The notes: generated from the letters alone by a model not told the origin. A DNA stretch of 64,000 nt from Rostratula benghalensis (GCA_013399305.1 VXAI01000013.1:3989854-4053853); one strand, 5' to 3'. Positions 47,740 through 61,540 are shown, counted from the first letter of the stretch. Made by a program: numbers and translations.

Positions 47740-50700
47740 CCTCCCCACAAACTTTAAGTAGCTGCACTTGTGAAATATATGATCATTCCTTCATTTAGAA
47801 TCATGTCTTAATTTTTTCATGTTTTCATCATGGAAGGAATGAAATTTGTATTCTCTACAGTTAGGAAAATGTGCATCTGCAAAGGTACTGTGATTTTCCA
47901 CTTGGATAGCTACATATACATTTTAAATGGAGACACACAAAGTGTTTGTGTCCCTCAATTATTTGTGATTTCAAGATGCTTTAATCTGATAATGCAAACC
48001 TAAGTGTTTAATACCTTTCAAATGCATAATGTATGATGTTTCATCCTAGTGGAAGTTTTTAGGTTTTATGCAGTTGCTGAAATTTCCTAATCTGACATAA
48101 TTGTTGTGGCACCAGCAGTTTAAAAAAACACCTCTTCTTTTAGAGGAGGCTCCTAATCTACAGGGTGCCTGTAGTAGTGGCTGGCTTGTGGACAGACTGC
48201 TTAGTTACTGCTTTGGAGGCAGGTGGCCTCCCTCACTTGACCTTTCTTCTGTTTGCATCTGCCTCACAGCATCTAACTGCATCCTGACACTGCATCAGGA
48301 TGGCCTGAGTGCGCAGCGTGTGGAGAATCTGTAGTCAGTCCACAAGCAGGACGTAATATGGCCATCCATGGCTAACAGAACGGCATCATGTTTTGGATCA
48401 ATCTAGGGCTTATTTTGTACTGTAATTTGTGAAACTCCAATAGACGATGAGTAGGTTGCATTGCCATGTTGACAGATTGATTAAAATTCTTTGTCGTTAT
48501 ACGTTTTATGCATTTACCTAGTCGTGTTTCAGGAGATGAAGGCTCTCTCATGACTGAAGCACTATCGGACAATTGGCTGAAGCAAACACTCTATCATATA
48601 AAACTTTTTTACCTTTTGCTAGCTATAGGCATCAACCTTGTAGCTACTACTTTTTATATGGAACATTACTGTGTTTGATGAATTCTTTCTTAGAGGAAAC
48701 GGAATGCATTTTACATGAAAGAATCAGGTATTTAAACTTTTTCCTCTTTCTGAATATCAGAAGGTATATGATTCAATACGGCTTCCAGAAGACATGATAA
48801 TGTCTTTGCATGTCTCTGATATTCTTTATTACTTTGCTATGATAAGATAAGTATTTTGGTAGTTTAACCCACTTGCAGTTTCAGTCAATCATATTTTCAC
48901 ACATATAATCTTGTCCCTTTAAAATCCTGTTTTTATTAGCAGATCCTTTAACAAACCTGCAACTTCTGATAGTCTGTAGCTGTGAGTTATCTTTGACTTT
49001 TTACAATTGATAAGAAAAGAAAATGAAAAATGTATGAAACTGGTAGAAGAACTGTGGTGGCAGAAATATAAGTAAGCTTTGGGAAAATACTGTCAGGACA
49101 TTTTGGTGGCAGAGGGGGAGTGTGGTAAACTCTTGTTTTGGTTACCCATGAATTCAGAAAACCCTAACTGATGCAGAGTAACAGGGATTTTAAAGAATGA
49201 AATTTAGGATACTTTTCACCCTCCAAAAGGTATTGGCAGAAAAACCTCACAGAGTGATACTCATAGGAAAAGGAAAATTTCAAATGACTGCTAACTTGAA
49301 AGGATTTCACTGAGCAAAAAGGCCACAGTTGTGCTTTTTAAAGTTCACTGGGATGAACATGACTGAGACTTAAAAGAGTTTTATGGTAGCATAACATGAC
49401 TATTCTGTTGTAACTTGGAGATTCAAAATCTTCCTGAGATATGTTTTGCCTTTATTGCCTTTTTTATATTGATTTCAAAGTTCAGATAATTGATACAAAT
49501 GAAAACTTTTATATTCACACTTTCTTCAGTCAGGTAATCAGTTTCACCAAATCTTTACCTTTGTCCAAGATTAAAAATAATAAATTTCAGAATGGTCATA
49601 TATAAATTTATAATCCTTAAATAAAAGGACATACATATTTAGCCTAGTCGTTATGTGGGCATGTGTAGATAGTTTAGCCTTTTTATTTTTTTTTTTTAAC
49701 TTCAACTTGTCTGCTTTGTCGTCTTCTTCTTTTGAATAGCAGTGCAAATAAGAGTGGATGTAGACAGAGTAATTATTTGGGAAGGAAGCATTGTTTGTGG
49801 AATCAGTTACTAAGTATTAGCAGCCTAAAACATAATTTATTTACTCTGGACACACCAGAATACTTCTGTTTTTATTTCATGGGCCTGCTTGTAAGTGATA
49901 AAGATCATCTCATATAATATGATATAAATTAGAGTCTTAAATTTTGGAAGAAGGCCTTAAATCTATTATGCAATATGAATCTATTATGAGATATGAAACA
50001 TCTGAATGAACTCTGAGAATAGCTTAGGAAAAAAGACTTTTCCAAGGACTCAATTACTGTATAAGTTGTGTCAATTGCATATGAAAGAAAGGTCTTTTCA
50101 TCCACTTACAAACTACATTTTGCTTTGTAAGAATGGAGTGATATAGAGATATATTAGCGGGGAAATAGCTATAGAAAACATTTTCAAGTACGGCTTCTGT
50201 TAGATCTCCTCTATTCTAAGAAACTCTCTTTAAACACTCATAAAAATACTATTAAGGAGTATATTGTTTACTCACGATTGCAGAGGTAAGATTGACAAGC
50301 TTCAGTATCTGCTAATGGTGCAGCTTGATTTCGCTTGGACTAGAATACAAGGGGAAAATGCATCACACTGTCTGACCAGCAGTCTAATTTTTTTTTTCCA
50401 GAAGGCAGTGTACATTGCTTAATTTCAAGGAGGTGGTTTGACTTGTATTGGCTTTTCATCTGGTGGCAAAACTACAGGGTTTTCTTCATGCCATCCTTTT
50501 TGGTAGCAATACTGTATTTACCCTTGTAAATAATAATGTAATTATTGTAATTTGTAATTACAAAAAAACTATTGTAATAGGGAACAATAATCAATGTGAT
50601 GAAGGCAGGAAAAAAGGATGGTAATGACTTCATCTGTCCTTAATTGAAAGCTGGCCATCATGCAACCTGGTGAAAACAGTAAAGACATGAATATCCAACA

Positions 50701-50749
50701 TTTAAAGAAACAACTTTAAATCTGAAATGCTATATCTTGAAAGGAAGTC
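47740..50749. other. Intron sequence without recognised elements
   Basis: This is AT-rich. A GC-richer patch at about 48140-48330 is unassigned. No gene or known repeat was recognised. Confidence 0.5.
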
Positions 50750-51755
50750 ATAAAATCATCGAGGTTGGAAGGGACCTCTAAGACCATCAAGTGCAGCCAT
50801 TAGCTTAATGCTGCCAAGTCCACCACTAAACCATGACCCTAAGCGCCACATCTACATGACTTTTAAATACCTCCAGGGATGGTGACTCCACCACTTCCCT
50901 AGCAGCCTGTTCCAATGCTTGATAACCCTTTCAGTGAAGAAATTTTTCCTAATATGCATCCTAAACCTCCCTTGGCAAAATTTGAAGACATTTCCTCTTG
51001 TGCTATCCCTTGTTACTCTGGGAGAAGGCACCAATGCCCACCTTGCTACAACTCTTTTAGAGAGCAATAAGGTCTCCCCTATGCCTCCTTTCCTGCAGAC
51101 TAAACAACTCCAGTTCCGTCAGCTGCTCCTCTAAGACTTCTGATCTTGACCCTTCATCACCTTCTTTGTTATTCTCATAATACACTCCTGAGGGGTCCAA
51201 AACTGAACACAGTATTTGATGTGGGGCCTCACCAGTGCTGAGTGCTAGTGCTACTGGCCATGCTGTTCCTAATACAGGCTGGGAAGCTGTTGGCCTTCTT
51301 GGCCACTGGGCACACTGCCAGCTCATTTTCAGGTGGCTTTTGACCAACACTCCCAGGACCTTTTCAGGAAAGCCAGGAAAGCTAGGCAGCTCTCCAGCCA
51401 CTCTTCCCAAAGCCTGTAGTGCTGCATGGGGTTATTGTGACCCAGGTGCAGGACCTGGCAGTTGGCCTTGTTGAATCTCATACAGTTGGCCTTGGCCCAT
51501 CAATTCAGCCTGCCCAGATTCATCTGTAAACCCTTCCTACCCTCAAACAGATCAAGACTCCTGCACACCTTGGTGTCATCTACAAACTTAATGAGGGGGG
51601 CACTTTATCCCCTCTTTCAGATCATTGATAAAGATATTGAACAGAAGTGGCCCCAAGACTGAGCCCTTGGGAACACCACTTGTGAACACCTGCATTTAAC
51701 ACCATTCACCATAACTCTTTGGGCCCATCCAACCATCCATCCAGCTACCATATGT
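50750..51755 (-). mobile_element. CR1 LINE fragment of about 1.0 kb, antisense
   Basis: On the + strand it starts with the reversed 3' end ('gaggttggaagggacctcta'), followed by the reversed 'ctagcagcctgttccaatgc' block, then reversed ORF2 sequence ('tgttggccttcttggccact', 'gcaggacctggcagttggcc', 'gtgtcatctacaaacttaat', 'actgagcccttgggaacacc') up to the reverse transcriptase. The tail is lost and the frames are broken. It is a different subtype from the copy at 37.9 kb (this one has the 'cagttggccttgttgaatct' version). The boundary near 51755 is approximate. Confidence 0.92.
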
Positions 51756-54700
51756 TGGCAAGTGAGATTTCAACAGGTTAGTTTATCATTAAAGAAAATG
51801 TCCTTCAGGGCTAGTATAGGTCATGGGTTGCAAACATACACAGACGGAATGCTTGTAAAAAATTTCCATAATTTGCTGAGATATTTGCATAGGGTTGCAT
51901 GCTTGTATGGAGAATTGAATCTCTCAAACAGAATGGTCTGTCACTGTCTGAGTGCTTACAGTGGCATTTTCAACTTGTTTCTATGTTGAGTTCACCTCTC
52001 CAGGAAATGCATGAAATTTGCCCATTAGTATCCTAAACTATGTACAAAACTTCCTTTAATTTCTTTACCTATTTATCTATTTGTAAAAGGCTGTCCTGTA
52101 TTACCCTTTCTGCTTGTATTGGAACAGCATACATACAAATGGTGCCTATTGCCCTATGGCAGCAGGACCTGCTCACAGAATCTGCTGTGTCGTCCAAAAT
52201 TCCTACCTACAGAGCTTCTGTAACAATTAGCTAAGTTGCATTGTTATTCAGTCAGTCACTTTGTCTCAAGTGAGTCTATTGACTCAAATTAGTCCATTGT
52301 TTTATCAGCACTGAGAATAGCAAGGCTGATTTTGGACTACCCTGGGAACTGATGACTAAGTATGCTGCATGTGCACAAAAACACAGCCCTGCTTATGGAA
52401 CTACATCACGATTATATGTAAAGTGCTAACCTGAATTTCACCCTCATGTAACAATTTTAACTTGAATTCCATAGTTCTTACTGTGTATACTAAATCTTTT
52501 CTAAATTTTGGGCTTAGCTGCTCTCTGTGAAATGCATATGAATAAGCCACTGAAAGCAAAAGTGAAGTACTGCAGCCAATGCTTACATAATGTGCGTTGT
52601 GTTGAAAATCCTCAAATTCATTTTCCTGCCCTGCTGGGCCAAGATGAAGCAGCACATATGGTGAGGAAAGCCACTTGCTGTTGGGAGACCTCCGCATTCC
52701 CTCTGCACAGGGAGGAACAATTTAGCCTCATACCTCACTCTCTTCTGCTAATCTGGCACAAATCAAATGCAAGAGACAGAGTGTGAATGTGGATAAGTGA
52801 GAAGATGCAATTTCCTGTCTCATGTGGCTAAATGTTTCTTGTTAAGTGTCAGGTTTAGAGCTGAGTAAACAGTGGAATAATATATTTATGATTCTGTTTA
52901 TGCGATTTGACTTGTGATTCAGTAAGCACTACTCCCTCTTTTCTTACTTTCCTGTTTCATCTACAAATGCTATAGTTTGGCTTAGAGCATATACATGGAG
53001 TCTAAATAGGCTTTCAACCCCTTTTGGCATACCTACTTTGTAGATTTTTAATTTTTATGGAAGTGGAGGGAAGCTATCAGTAATATGGATAAATAAAAGA
53101 GTAAAGGAGATTACCACAAAATGTTTCTGTCAAGAAAATATATGTAACACGGCATCAAATGAGGAAGAACAGAGGTCATGTATGTTTGAGCAACAGAAAA
53201 ATTATTTGTGGAGAGAAAGATTGCATGCCACCTCCTTCTGTAACAGTATGATAAAAGAACTCATCATTTGAGGGCAAATTCTCCATGGAAATTTTTTATA
53301 GCCCTCAAATATACCATGGACATATCTAGGGAATAAAAACCAGGGGCTACAAGTCATCAAGGTGAGCAGCACTGGGTAAAGGAAGATTGAGAATGGCAGC
53401 AGAAATAGCAATTAATTGGTAAGAAAATGGCAAGAGAAAGGGTATACAAAATTTGCTAGACATTGTATTTGATTTAGATTTCACTTTCCCTTTTACCTTC
53501 AGAAGGAAGGGACACAGATAATATAAACTCTAGGTTTCATATTTACAGCCAAAAAGAAACCCCATGCAAAAAGTAAAAAATGTTGGTGGGGGGGTTGGAG
53601 AGGCATGGGGATCGTAGGGAGGGGCAGGAAATTAGTTGTAATGTCTTAAATGTTCCTATACTTACTGTTTCCTATTATTTTCCTCATCCTAAAGTACTTT
53701 TTGCCTTCATCTGAACAGTCTCAGGGAATTAGTAACTATTTCATTCAGTGCTCCTGTCAGCAAAAATTAGGTCATCCAATCAGGGGAGGCAGTGAAGGCA
53801 GGATACTATGCCAGTGATAGGCGACCTGTCAGATAATAAAAATCTAAAAATGCTTTCAGAGATAAAGGCAAAAGAGGTTACAAGACAGGATACAAGAAAA
53901 CAAAGGAATTGACCTCAGCTAAGGGTTTATTCTAAAATGCTCAGCAGGGAGACAGTGGTTAGGATCACTCTTGAATATTAGAGGATTTGTATAGCTGGTA
54001 AATAACAGGGCTTGCTTTTTCATATTTGTTTTATCACGCACTATATGTTATTTTGCCTCTTAGTGAAGCTCAATAGATGGAATATGATGGGTTTATTAGC
54101 TGTGTTACACTAATAATATATTTTAGTTAGGGTTGTCATAGGTCGTCTGTTACTTCCATTCAAAATATTTCCTTGTAGTATTATAACCTGTCACAAACAC
54201 AATTTACACAAACCACTACTACATAAAAAAATGGTGTAATAATTTGACTGGACTGTTCCTACTCCTGGCCAGATTATTTATACAGTTGTAAAGCTAAATA
54301 ATGAATAAAATAACAACATACTTTTTATTGCACCATGTTTACTCTTTGTTTGCTATTCATGTTGATTTGCAAAGCATGAAATAAACCGCCCCTTCCTTTT
54401 GGAAAATGAATTTGTAGAGGTCTGCAATATAAGTCAGATTTACTAACCACTGATAAAACCACAATAACAACAATTTATTTCTCCAGGTTTATAGGAATGA
54501 CAGAAAGAAATACAGTAAAATCTGTCAGGCTAACATAGGGACTGGTGAGGTTTCACTGGACAGAATGAAGTATGGACAATATATGCAATTGTATATCAAA
54601 AGTACAAATTAAAAAAAAAATTAATGTTTGGCATCCAGGTTCAGCCAGCTGTTACGTAGAAGTGGAGGTCCTAAATGGACAGCTAGAGGAAAGAGGAACA

Positions 54701-56613
54701 AGCTGTAGTGAGAACTACACCTTATAAAATATTATAAGATATAATCCCCTCATTTGCAGAACATATCCATGAATATTCCAACATAGGAAACAGTTCAGAT
54801 AAAGACTGTTACTTCTTGGAATCTCTGGTCAAACAGCTAGAAGAAACATTTCCAATGAACTCTTGGTTTCTAATCAAATCAAACAGATGTCTATGGTCCT
54901 CAAGGGCACTTTTTTACCCTTTGGGTACATTTTAGTAAATTAAATAATTTACTGATGCAATTCATGGTCATCTGACATTTTGATCATTAATAGTAACATT
55001 CTTACACCATGCCTACAAAGACTTGCCAACAAAGCTAGGAGAGTGGAAACTAAAAAAAAAAAAAAAAAGCCTCCACATTCCCATACCAAAGTTGACTAAC
55101 ATAGTTATGCTGGCAAATCCCCAATATGTGGTTATGCCAAGAGAGGAAAGCTAATGTTAGTTTTGCATCTGTCATTCAGGGAGGTGATGTAACTAGGCTG
55201 GCAGGAGAGCATCTCTTCTTGGCATACATCAAGGGCCATTGACAGCACGGCCCCAGCAGATTGGCTAGTGGCAGAGGCTTTTTAGTTTAGACAAGCGCTA
55301 AATTTTGCATTGAAAAATTGGGCGATCTGGCAAGATAAAGTATTTAATTTGGAATAGTCCAAGAAAGCAGTTAAAGGAATCAATGATGTTGGCTTTTTTG
55401 TCTGGCCGCAATTTTGCAGGCTGCAGACTGTATTCTAGCACGTTGTATCGTGTTCACTTAGAGGAAAGCAAATAGATCATCTCATTAGTTTAAAAGAACA
55501 GGAAGTATTGGTCCCTTTGTTTAGATGCATTGGAACCATAACTAACAAATCTAGTGGTGGCTCTTAATTTTTTTTAATGACAGAAAATCAGTATTTAGTA
55601 ACTAATAAATGTGTGGTCTTGTTCCTTTTGGCATGCAACTGCTCTCTCTCATTTTGTTATAAAATTACAGTTATTAATTACAGTTTAAAAGTAGAAAAAA
55701 CAGAAGTGTCTCTTTAAATTTATTTTTAAGAATGGAAAGGAAAACTACCTTTTATTTCTTTCACTTAATTGAGTTGGTTTTCCTCCAGAGATGGAATGTC
55801 CTATTTAATCATTACAACAGATGTGCAAAAACAATCTGAATATATGGAATGTAAACCAAAGGGATTTTCTGTTTAAAGCATTGGCAACATCTTCAAAATG
55901 TGCAATCTGTTGAATTCTGGGTTGGCTTTGAACACTGGAAACAAAGTACTGAAGAAAAAGCATTACTTTATATTAATAATTAACATTTATAAACCACCTT
56001 GAAGAACAGAACCCATTAATTTGTATAAAGTAGTCAAGTAAATCATATCACATAAAATACAGACTATTAAATGAGCTGACCTGCATCCCATATACTTTAC
56101 ATGGTTTTCACCATATTTTACCCTTTCACTTTGAATGCTAATTTGTTATTGATATCATTATTGTTTAGATTATTTAAATATCCATAATGTGCAAATTGGA
56201 GCACATTAAGGCAAATTAAAGCAAATTAGAATATGGTCCCTGTCTCAGTCTTCTTTATTTAGTTCAAGAAGACAGAACACGGAAGGTCAAGATGTCAGGA
56301 GTATACCACAGAGACAAAGAGAAAAAATATTCATAAAATCATAGAGTGCAATAACAGTTCTCATTTTTTGTTACAGATAATTCAGCAACACTTCTTAATT
56401 ATTACTACTAGTATTATAGGACTTGAGATGTAACATCTCCTAATTATCCCTACTACTGTTATATGGTTTGTCATGATACCTTTTCTTCTCCTTTTAGTAA
56501 CTTGGTAGTATTCAATTTTAAGAACAACTTTAAAAGCTGTAAAATATTTACGTATTTATGCAGGCAGTCCATCTCCCTCTGCTCCCTGGGAAAATCATGG
56601 GGTAAGCCCTCTT
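51756..56613. other. Intron sequence; possible conserved blocks, no genes
   Basis: This is AT-rich, with a 17-nt poly(A) at 55052-55068. The piece at about 55190-55470 has more balanced composition and looks non-repetitive; it could be a conserved non-coding element but I cannot test that. The 10-bp array at 56191-56230 is listed separately. Confidence 0.45.
56191..56230 (+). repeat. Four 10-bp units of GCAAATTARA type
   Basis: Four consecutive decamers at exact 10-nt spacing read gcaaattgga, gcacattaag, gcaaattaaa and gcaaattaga. All begin GCA and contain ATT; three contain the ATTA homeodomain core. One unit per helical turn would place sites on one face of the DNA. It may be a minisatellite seed or a clustered binding site. 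Confidence 0.7.
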
Positions 56614-57097
56614 AGAACACATTTCTGGGCACATGAAGGACAAGGTAACTGGGAACAGTCAACATCTTTGACCAACCTGTTTGCCTTCTGTGATAGGACA
56701 TTTGAGTGTGGATGAGGGGAGAGCTGGGAATTACATTTATCTTAATTTTAGCAAGGCTTTTTGATACTGTATCCCACAATATTGTGATGCCCAAGTTAGA
56801 AGATTGTAGTCTAGGTGGGTGTGCAACCAAATAGATGAGTAAGTTTGCATCATGGTGTTCAAAGGCTCATGGATATAGGCCATACTCTACATGGAGGCCA
56901 GTAACCAAGGGGTCTGTTCTGAGACCTGTCCTGTTCAACATCTTTATCAGTTGACAATGATACGAGAGTTAGTAGTTGATATGCTAAAGGAAAGCACTAT
57001 CAGCCTGAGAAACCTAGATGAGATGGAGGAATGGCCTAATGGGAATCTTATAAAATTCAACAAGTAAAAATGCAATGTTTGGCACCTGGAAAGGTAG
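56614..57097 (+). mobile_element. Diverged CR1 LINE RT-region fragment, sense
   Basis: Ordered CR1 RT-region blocks are visible: 'atcttaattttagcaaggct' with 'ttgatactgtatcccacaat' (equivalent of DFSKAFDTVSH), 'gaggccagtaaccaaggggt', 'gagacctgtcctgttcaaca' with 'tctttatcag', and 'caatgatacgagagt' (the damaged ADD region). Many small deletions and stops are present, so it is a dead copy. No 3' tail was seen. Confidence 0.78.
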
Positions 57098-58757
57098 AAA
57101 GTTAGAGCCTTTGCACAGACAGAAAGCAGATGTTGGCTGCTGCAATCAGAGAGTTTAATGCTGAATCTAGCAAAGTATTACCTATGAATGACATTGCAGC
57201 TGGTGAGGGTGCAAATGCAGAAAAAAAATGTCAAGCAAGATATATTAGATTTGTGGAAGGACTACACTGTATTATCCAGGAGAAACTAATTAAAACCTCA
57301 CCAAAGAGGTTTGCAGTTAAATTAAAAAAAAATAAATAAATTAAAAATGTGGCAGAATAACTCAAAGAAGTGAGATTAACCCTGAGCACAGCAACAGCAA
57401 AAAGAAGGTGAAAGGCAGAAGGAGGGTTTGTGAGTATGTGTGGAGAGGGATTGGAAGGGGAGGTACATATGTCTTCACCATTCTACCTTGTTGCGCTTCT
57501 GAACTCCCCTCCTGAGATACCTCAGATTTGGTCCTCTAAGATCTCTTCATCATGCACATTTCTGTGTGAGTCAGAAAAACCATGTCTTGCCATGAGATTG
57601 CTTCAGGTAGACAAAGAAGACATTTAAAGCTTATCCAAGCTCTCATGTAAAGATAGTGTTTGTGTCAGGTCTATGCCATAAGTACATGGTCACCTGCTGA
57701 AGAAACTGAGACAAATCTGTAGGTCATAGAGAAACTTCAAAGACAAATTAGCAGTTTGGGGAATAGCTATGCCACAATAAAACTGCCCTGTGGTTTTATT
57801 GCTGAATTCTGGTGTAATTAAACACCTTGGTAATCAAATTGATGTCGTTATCCTGGAGGTTGAGAAGCACTGTGGTATGATACATCTCCAGGTACTTGGA
57901 CCCATGGTAAATGCCAAGTCAAACATGTTCTGCTGATGTTTTTGAGATTACAGTTTTCCCATTTCATCTCTCACTCAAGCAATTTTCCATATAAAGGAAA
58001 TTCAGGCATGCATTTCAGATGGGAGCTGTAGGACTCTGCACAGGTATTGGTTTAGACGATGAAGCATCAACACATGACATTATATGTAAAATAAGGATAC
58101 ATGCATCCAAAAGAAAATGAGGCAATTTGGGTCACAGTACATATGGCTGGATTGAACCATATAGTGGAATGGCATTACTGGTCTTGAAAACAAGTATGGG
58201 TAGTCTGAAATTATATAACTGATGGTGTGCTTTGTCACGTGCCATGTTGTTGTATGTGGCACAGGATGCATATGGGGTCATAAAACAGTCCTACCTGTGT
58301 CTGCAGGAGTGTGTGGCACTAGTCCTGTGGCACTAAACAGATGTCCTGGTGCAGAGCTTTCTTCAGATTAAGAATATGCCCCTGCCTCTCTTTCCAGGCA
58401 TAAGCTTTGTTTGATAGATACAACAGACTGCTGGACTTAAGAAACTTCTCTATCTGATAGATGGAGCTATGGAGCAAGAAGATAATGGTATTGTAATGAA
58501 AATGTGTCAAAACATGGGCCATAGGGAGGCAAAAGTGCAAACTAAATTCCATGACACTTCACAGACTATAGTATTGAAGCAATTCAATGGGAGAAATGAA
58601 GATATGTCTGCTGTGACATATCTTATTTCCTCTTGGTAAATCTGCGTCTGGACAGACGTGAAATAATGGTGAGTTTTTACCAGTTCTGCTCTCCTGGAAG
58701 AACATAGGAAGTCTATAATAACAATGTTTATAGAAAACAGATATGCTTTTGCATAAC
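57098..58757. other. Intron sequence without recognised elements
   Basis: This has mixed composition with short chance open frames at 57130-57339 and 57430-57627 that lack any motif. No repeat family was recognised. Confidence 0.5.
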
Positions 58758-59278
58758 TGTCCTGGTTTCAGCTACGATGGAGTTAATTTTCTTCATAGTA
58801 GCTGCTGTGGTTTGGATTTAGTAGAAGAATTTTGATAGCACATGTTGTTATAGTTGTTGTTAAGTAATGTTTATATTAAATCAAAGACTTTTCAGCTTCC
58901 CATAGAAACTCAGAGAGAGTACAGACAGGACAAGGTGGCCAAAGAAGTATTCCATCCATAGATGTCATGTTCAGTATATAAATTGGAGTAGGCTGGGGAT
59001 CAGGAATCCGCAATCGCTGCTTGGGATGGGCTGAGCAACCAGTCATTGGGTGGTAAGAGCAATTGTGTTGCATCACTTTACACATTTTTACCATTATTAT
59101 GATGATGATGATTTTTCTCTTCTGCTACAGTTCTGTTCAACTGTCCTTTTCTCAGCCCATTCAGTTTGTTTTCTCCTTTTTCTTCCTCAACTCCCTACCC
59201 TTCTGGGGAGAGCTTGGTAAGTGGAAGGTGGGGAGCATGAACAGGTTTCTACTTGCCTGCTGGAGCTAAACCACAACA
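58758..59278 (+). mobile_element. Solo LTR of an avian endogenous retrovirus (ERVL-like), sense
   Basis: This 521-bp element starts TGTCCTGGTTTCAGC and ends GCTAAACCACAACA, the TG...CA ends of a retroviral LTR. A TATATAAA promoter box lies at 58975-58982, preceded by 'tccatagatgtcatgttcag'. The flanks are ATAAC (58753-58757) and ATAGC (59279-59283), a 5-bp target duplication with one change, as expected for ERVL-type integration. No internal retroviral sequence is attached on either side, so it is a solo LTR left by recombination. I recognise the family as common in neoavian birds (TguLTR5-like), but the family name is tentative. Confidence 0.88.
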
Positions 59279-60191
59279 ATAGCCTAAGAGATGTGGGAGT
59301 TCATCCCTTTCCCTTCTGAATTGGAGTACTCAGGTCATTTGAGATGATTGGTGCATAGACACTGAGGGAAAAGAGCTGAGATTTTGCATATAAGCATTAA
59401 TCTGAAGTCAGAGAAAGACAGTCAAAATGAAATTCATAGCAGGCAAAGCCACTTAAATAGAAACCAACAAAAACATTGTTGGTAGCTAACACAAATGAAT
59501 CTATCCAGGTTTATACACAAATCATGAGCCATCACAGAGGGATATGAAATGTCTCAAAGCAGAGTTCTGCTTGCTGAATTGCTTTTACTCTCATACTGTC
59601 TATCAAATCAGTTTTTGCTGCTATTTGATGTGTTTTGACATTTCTTGTATAAAATTAGGAAAAAAAAGTCTGTGGAGCAGGGACAGTTGCTCTGTGTTCC
59701 GTGCTTGTACACTTCCTACTATAGATAGTGTGAATTCCTACCACCTCCAACAGTTTATAAATAGCTGCTCTTAGGGTGTTTCTTCTTCCCCAGTTTATTC
59801 TCTGTCCTTACACTTTTCCAGGTTGTTGCCTCCAGCCCTGGAAATCCCTGTCCTCTGCTTCTGTTTTAGGTAATCTAGATTAGGACTTTTTGCCTAAAGT
59901 TTTATGCAGAAAGTTTTATTTTGAAAAATCTTATTTTGAAAGTCCTTTTGGAGTGGATTTTGAAAGGGCTGTGGGTTAGAAGCAGCATGGAACATATTGA
60001 ACGTAGCACGCAGTATACCCTCTGCATTACGGTGAGGAATCCGGTGCCTGGTTCTAAAATCCAGTCTAGGCTGATGGGGGTTCCATGCTGCTCCAGAGAT
60101 GGGTAGACAATTCACAACAGCCTTCTGCAATGAATGAACTCTAACAGAAGAAAATCTGCTAAAGCAATGTCATAATGAGTTACAGAACTGA

Positions 60192-60227
60192 AAAAGAAAT
60201 CCCAGAGTGAAAAGAAATCCCAGAGTG
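60192..60227 (+). repeat. Perfect 18-bp tandem duplication
   Basis: The unit aaaagaaatcccagagtg occurs twice without a spacer, at 60192-60209 and 60210-60227. It is a recent slippage-type duplication. Confidence 0.9.
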
Positions 60228-61456
60228 ACACCAAAGTAGGTAAAGACTGAAGTGAAACCTGTAGAGATTAGCAGAAACAGGGAAGAAATACTTTTATAAT
60301 GTACATATTTTTAAGGCTAATTAGGCCACTAATACTGCAGTTTAGTTAATTTATTTTTCTAAAATATCAGAAAGAAAATTAATGAAAAAATATTTTTACT
60401 AGTTTATATGTTTTGGCCAATTCACCATTTGGAGTAATTCAGTGTAAATTCATTGAAGTCCGGGGAGCAAGCATCAGTGCATTCATCTGCTGTCATTAAA
60501 CTTATTCTGACCTAAGGAATGGACTCAGCAAATGTTTCTAGGTAAGGCTAGAACTTGAGTGTAGCCATTGTAAAGTTTCTGTTCACAAATTGCAATTGAA
60601 ATGCATGCTAAGGGCTGAAGGGACTTGTTTGATTGTTTGTTTTTCTTTTTGTCATTCCATTTTAGCTGCTTCCTTGCTCATTACATTGTTCCCATTAGCA
60701 TAATGTATTGGTTGTGTTTGCACAGCTTTTCCTGCCAAAGACTGCCCTGCAGTTGTACAGCCATTGGGGTAACCAGCTGCTACTTATTTAAGCCTCCATC
60801 ATTTTGTATGACAGAGTAACTTAATTATGCCCTGCTTGAAGATGCTAAATAAAATTATCCTCTGAACAAGTGTACTTCACTTAATATTTGTCTCTATCTG
60901 GTACTTGAACTCTGACACTTAGGCCATGTGCACCAAATAAATAAGCACATTTTAAAACTAAATGTAGTAGCACATTAATTATTAGAGAGTTAGAGGTTGT
61001 TTAATAGTATCCCTAGGACACAGTTATCTCTTTAGCTCAGGTATATTGCATATTTGAGAGACTTCAGAAAACAGAAACTAAAATGCAGTTAATAGCATAA
61101 TAAACCAGCAATTAAGGTTAACTTTTTTCTACATTTTGTGACTATAGGAAATAGATCTTCAGCCAGTATTGGCCATTTTAAGAGCTAGGATTTACTACTC
61201 TATACATTTCAAATCTGGACAAGAAAAAAAGATTGCTTTCTACTCAGCAATGTATTCTAGTTGTCAGAGTGTGTCAGTCAACAGCAATGGTGTCCCTGTG
61301 TTACAGCAAACAATTTAGTTTTTCTTTTAAATCTGAAGCAGTTTAATCCAAACCACATTTTTTTCTTTTTCCTGGTAGCATTTTTCTTTAGTTCTCTGTA
61401 AGGCAGCTTGCTTTCTTTTCCTTTTCAATCACTAGACAATTACGTGTATGAAAGTG

Positions 61457-61540
61457 GCAATTTTTGGGTGGCCAACTGTCTCCTTAAGTGTTCCAAAATC
61501 AGCTCCCATATTTTTAAATGGATTATAATTGAAGAAGTGC
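61457..61540. repeat. Possible decayed ancient sauropsid repeat
   Basis: The sequence 'tttttgggtggccaactgtc' followed by 'tccttaagtgttccaaaatc' and 'agctcccat' resembles reptile repeats of the form TTTTGGGTGCCCAACTTGAG ... CCTGATTTTCAGA. The similarity is by memory and short; the call is tentative. Confidence 0.3.

Noticed and set aside
47328..47798. 156-codon open frame
   Set aside because: It runs through the 205-base N gap, so its apparent length is an artefact.
59063..59269. 68-codon plus-strand frame
   Set aside because: It is inside the solo LTR; LTRs of this type are non-coding.
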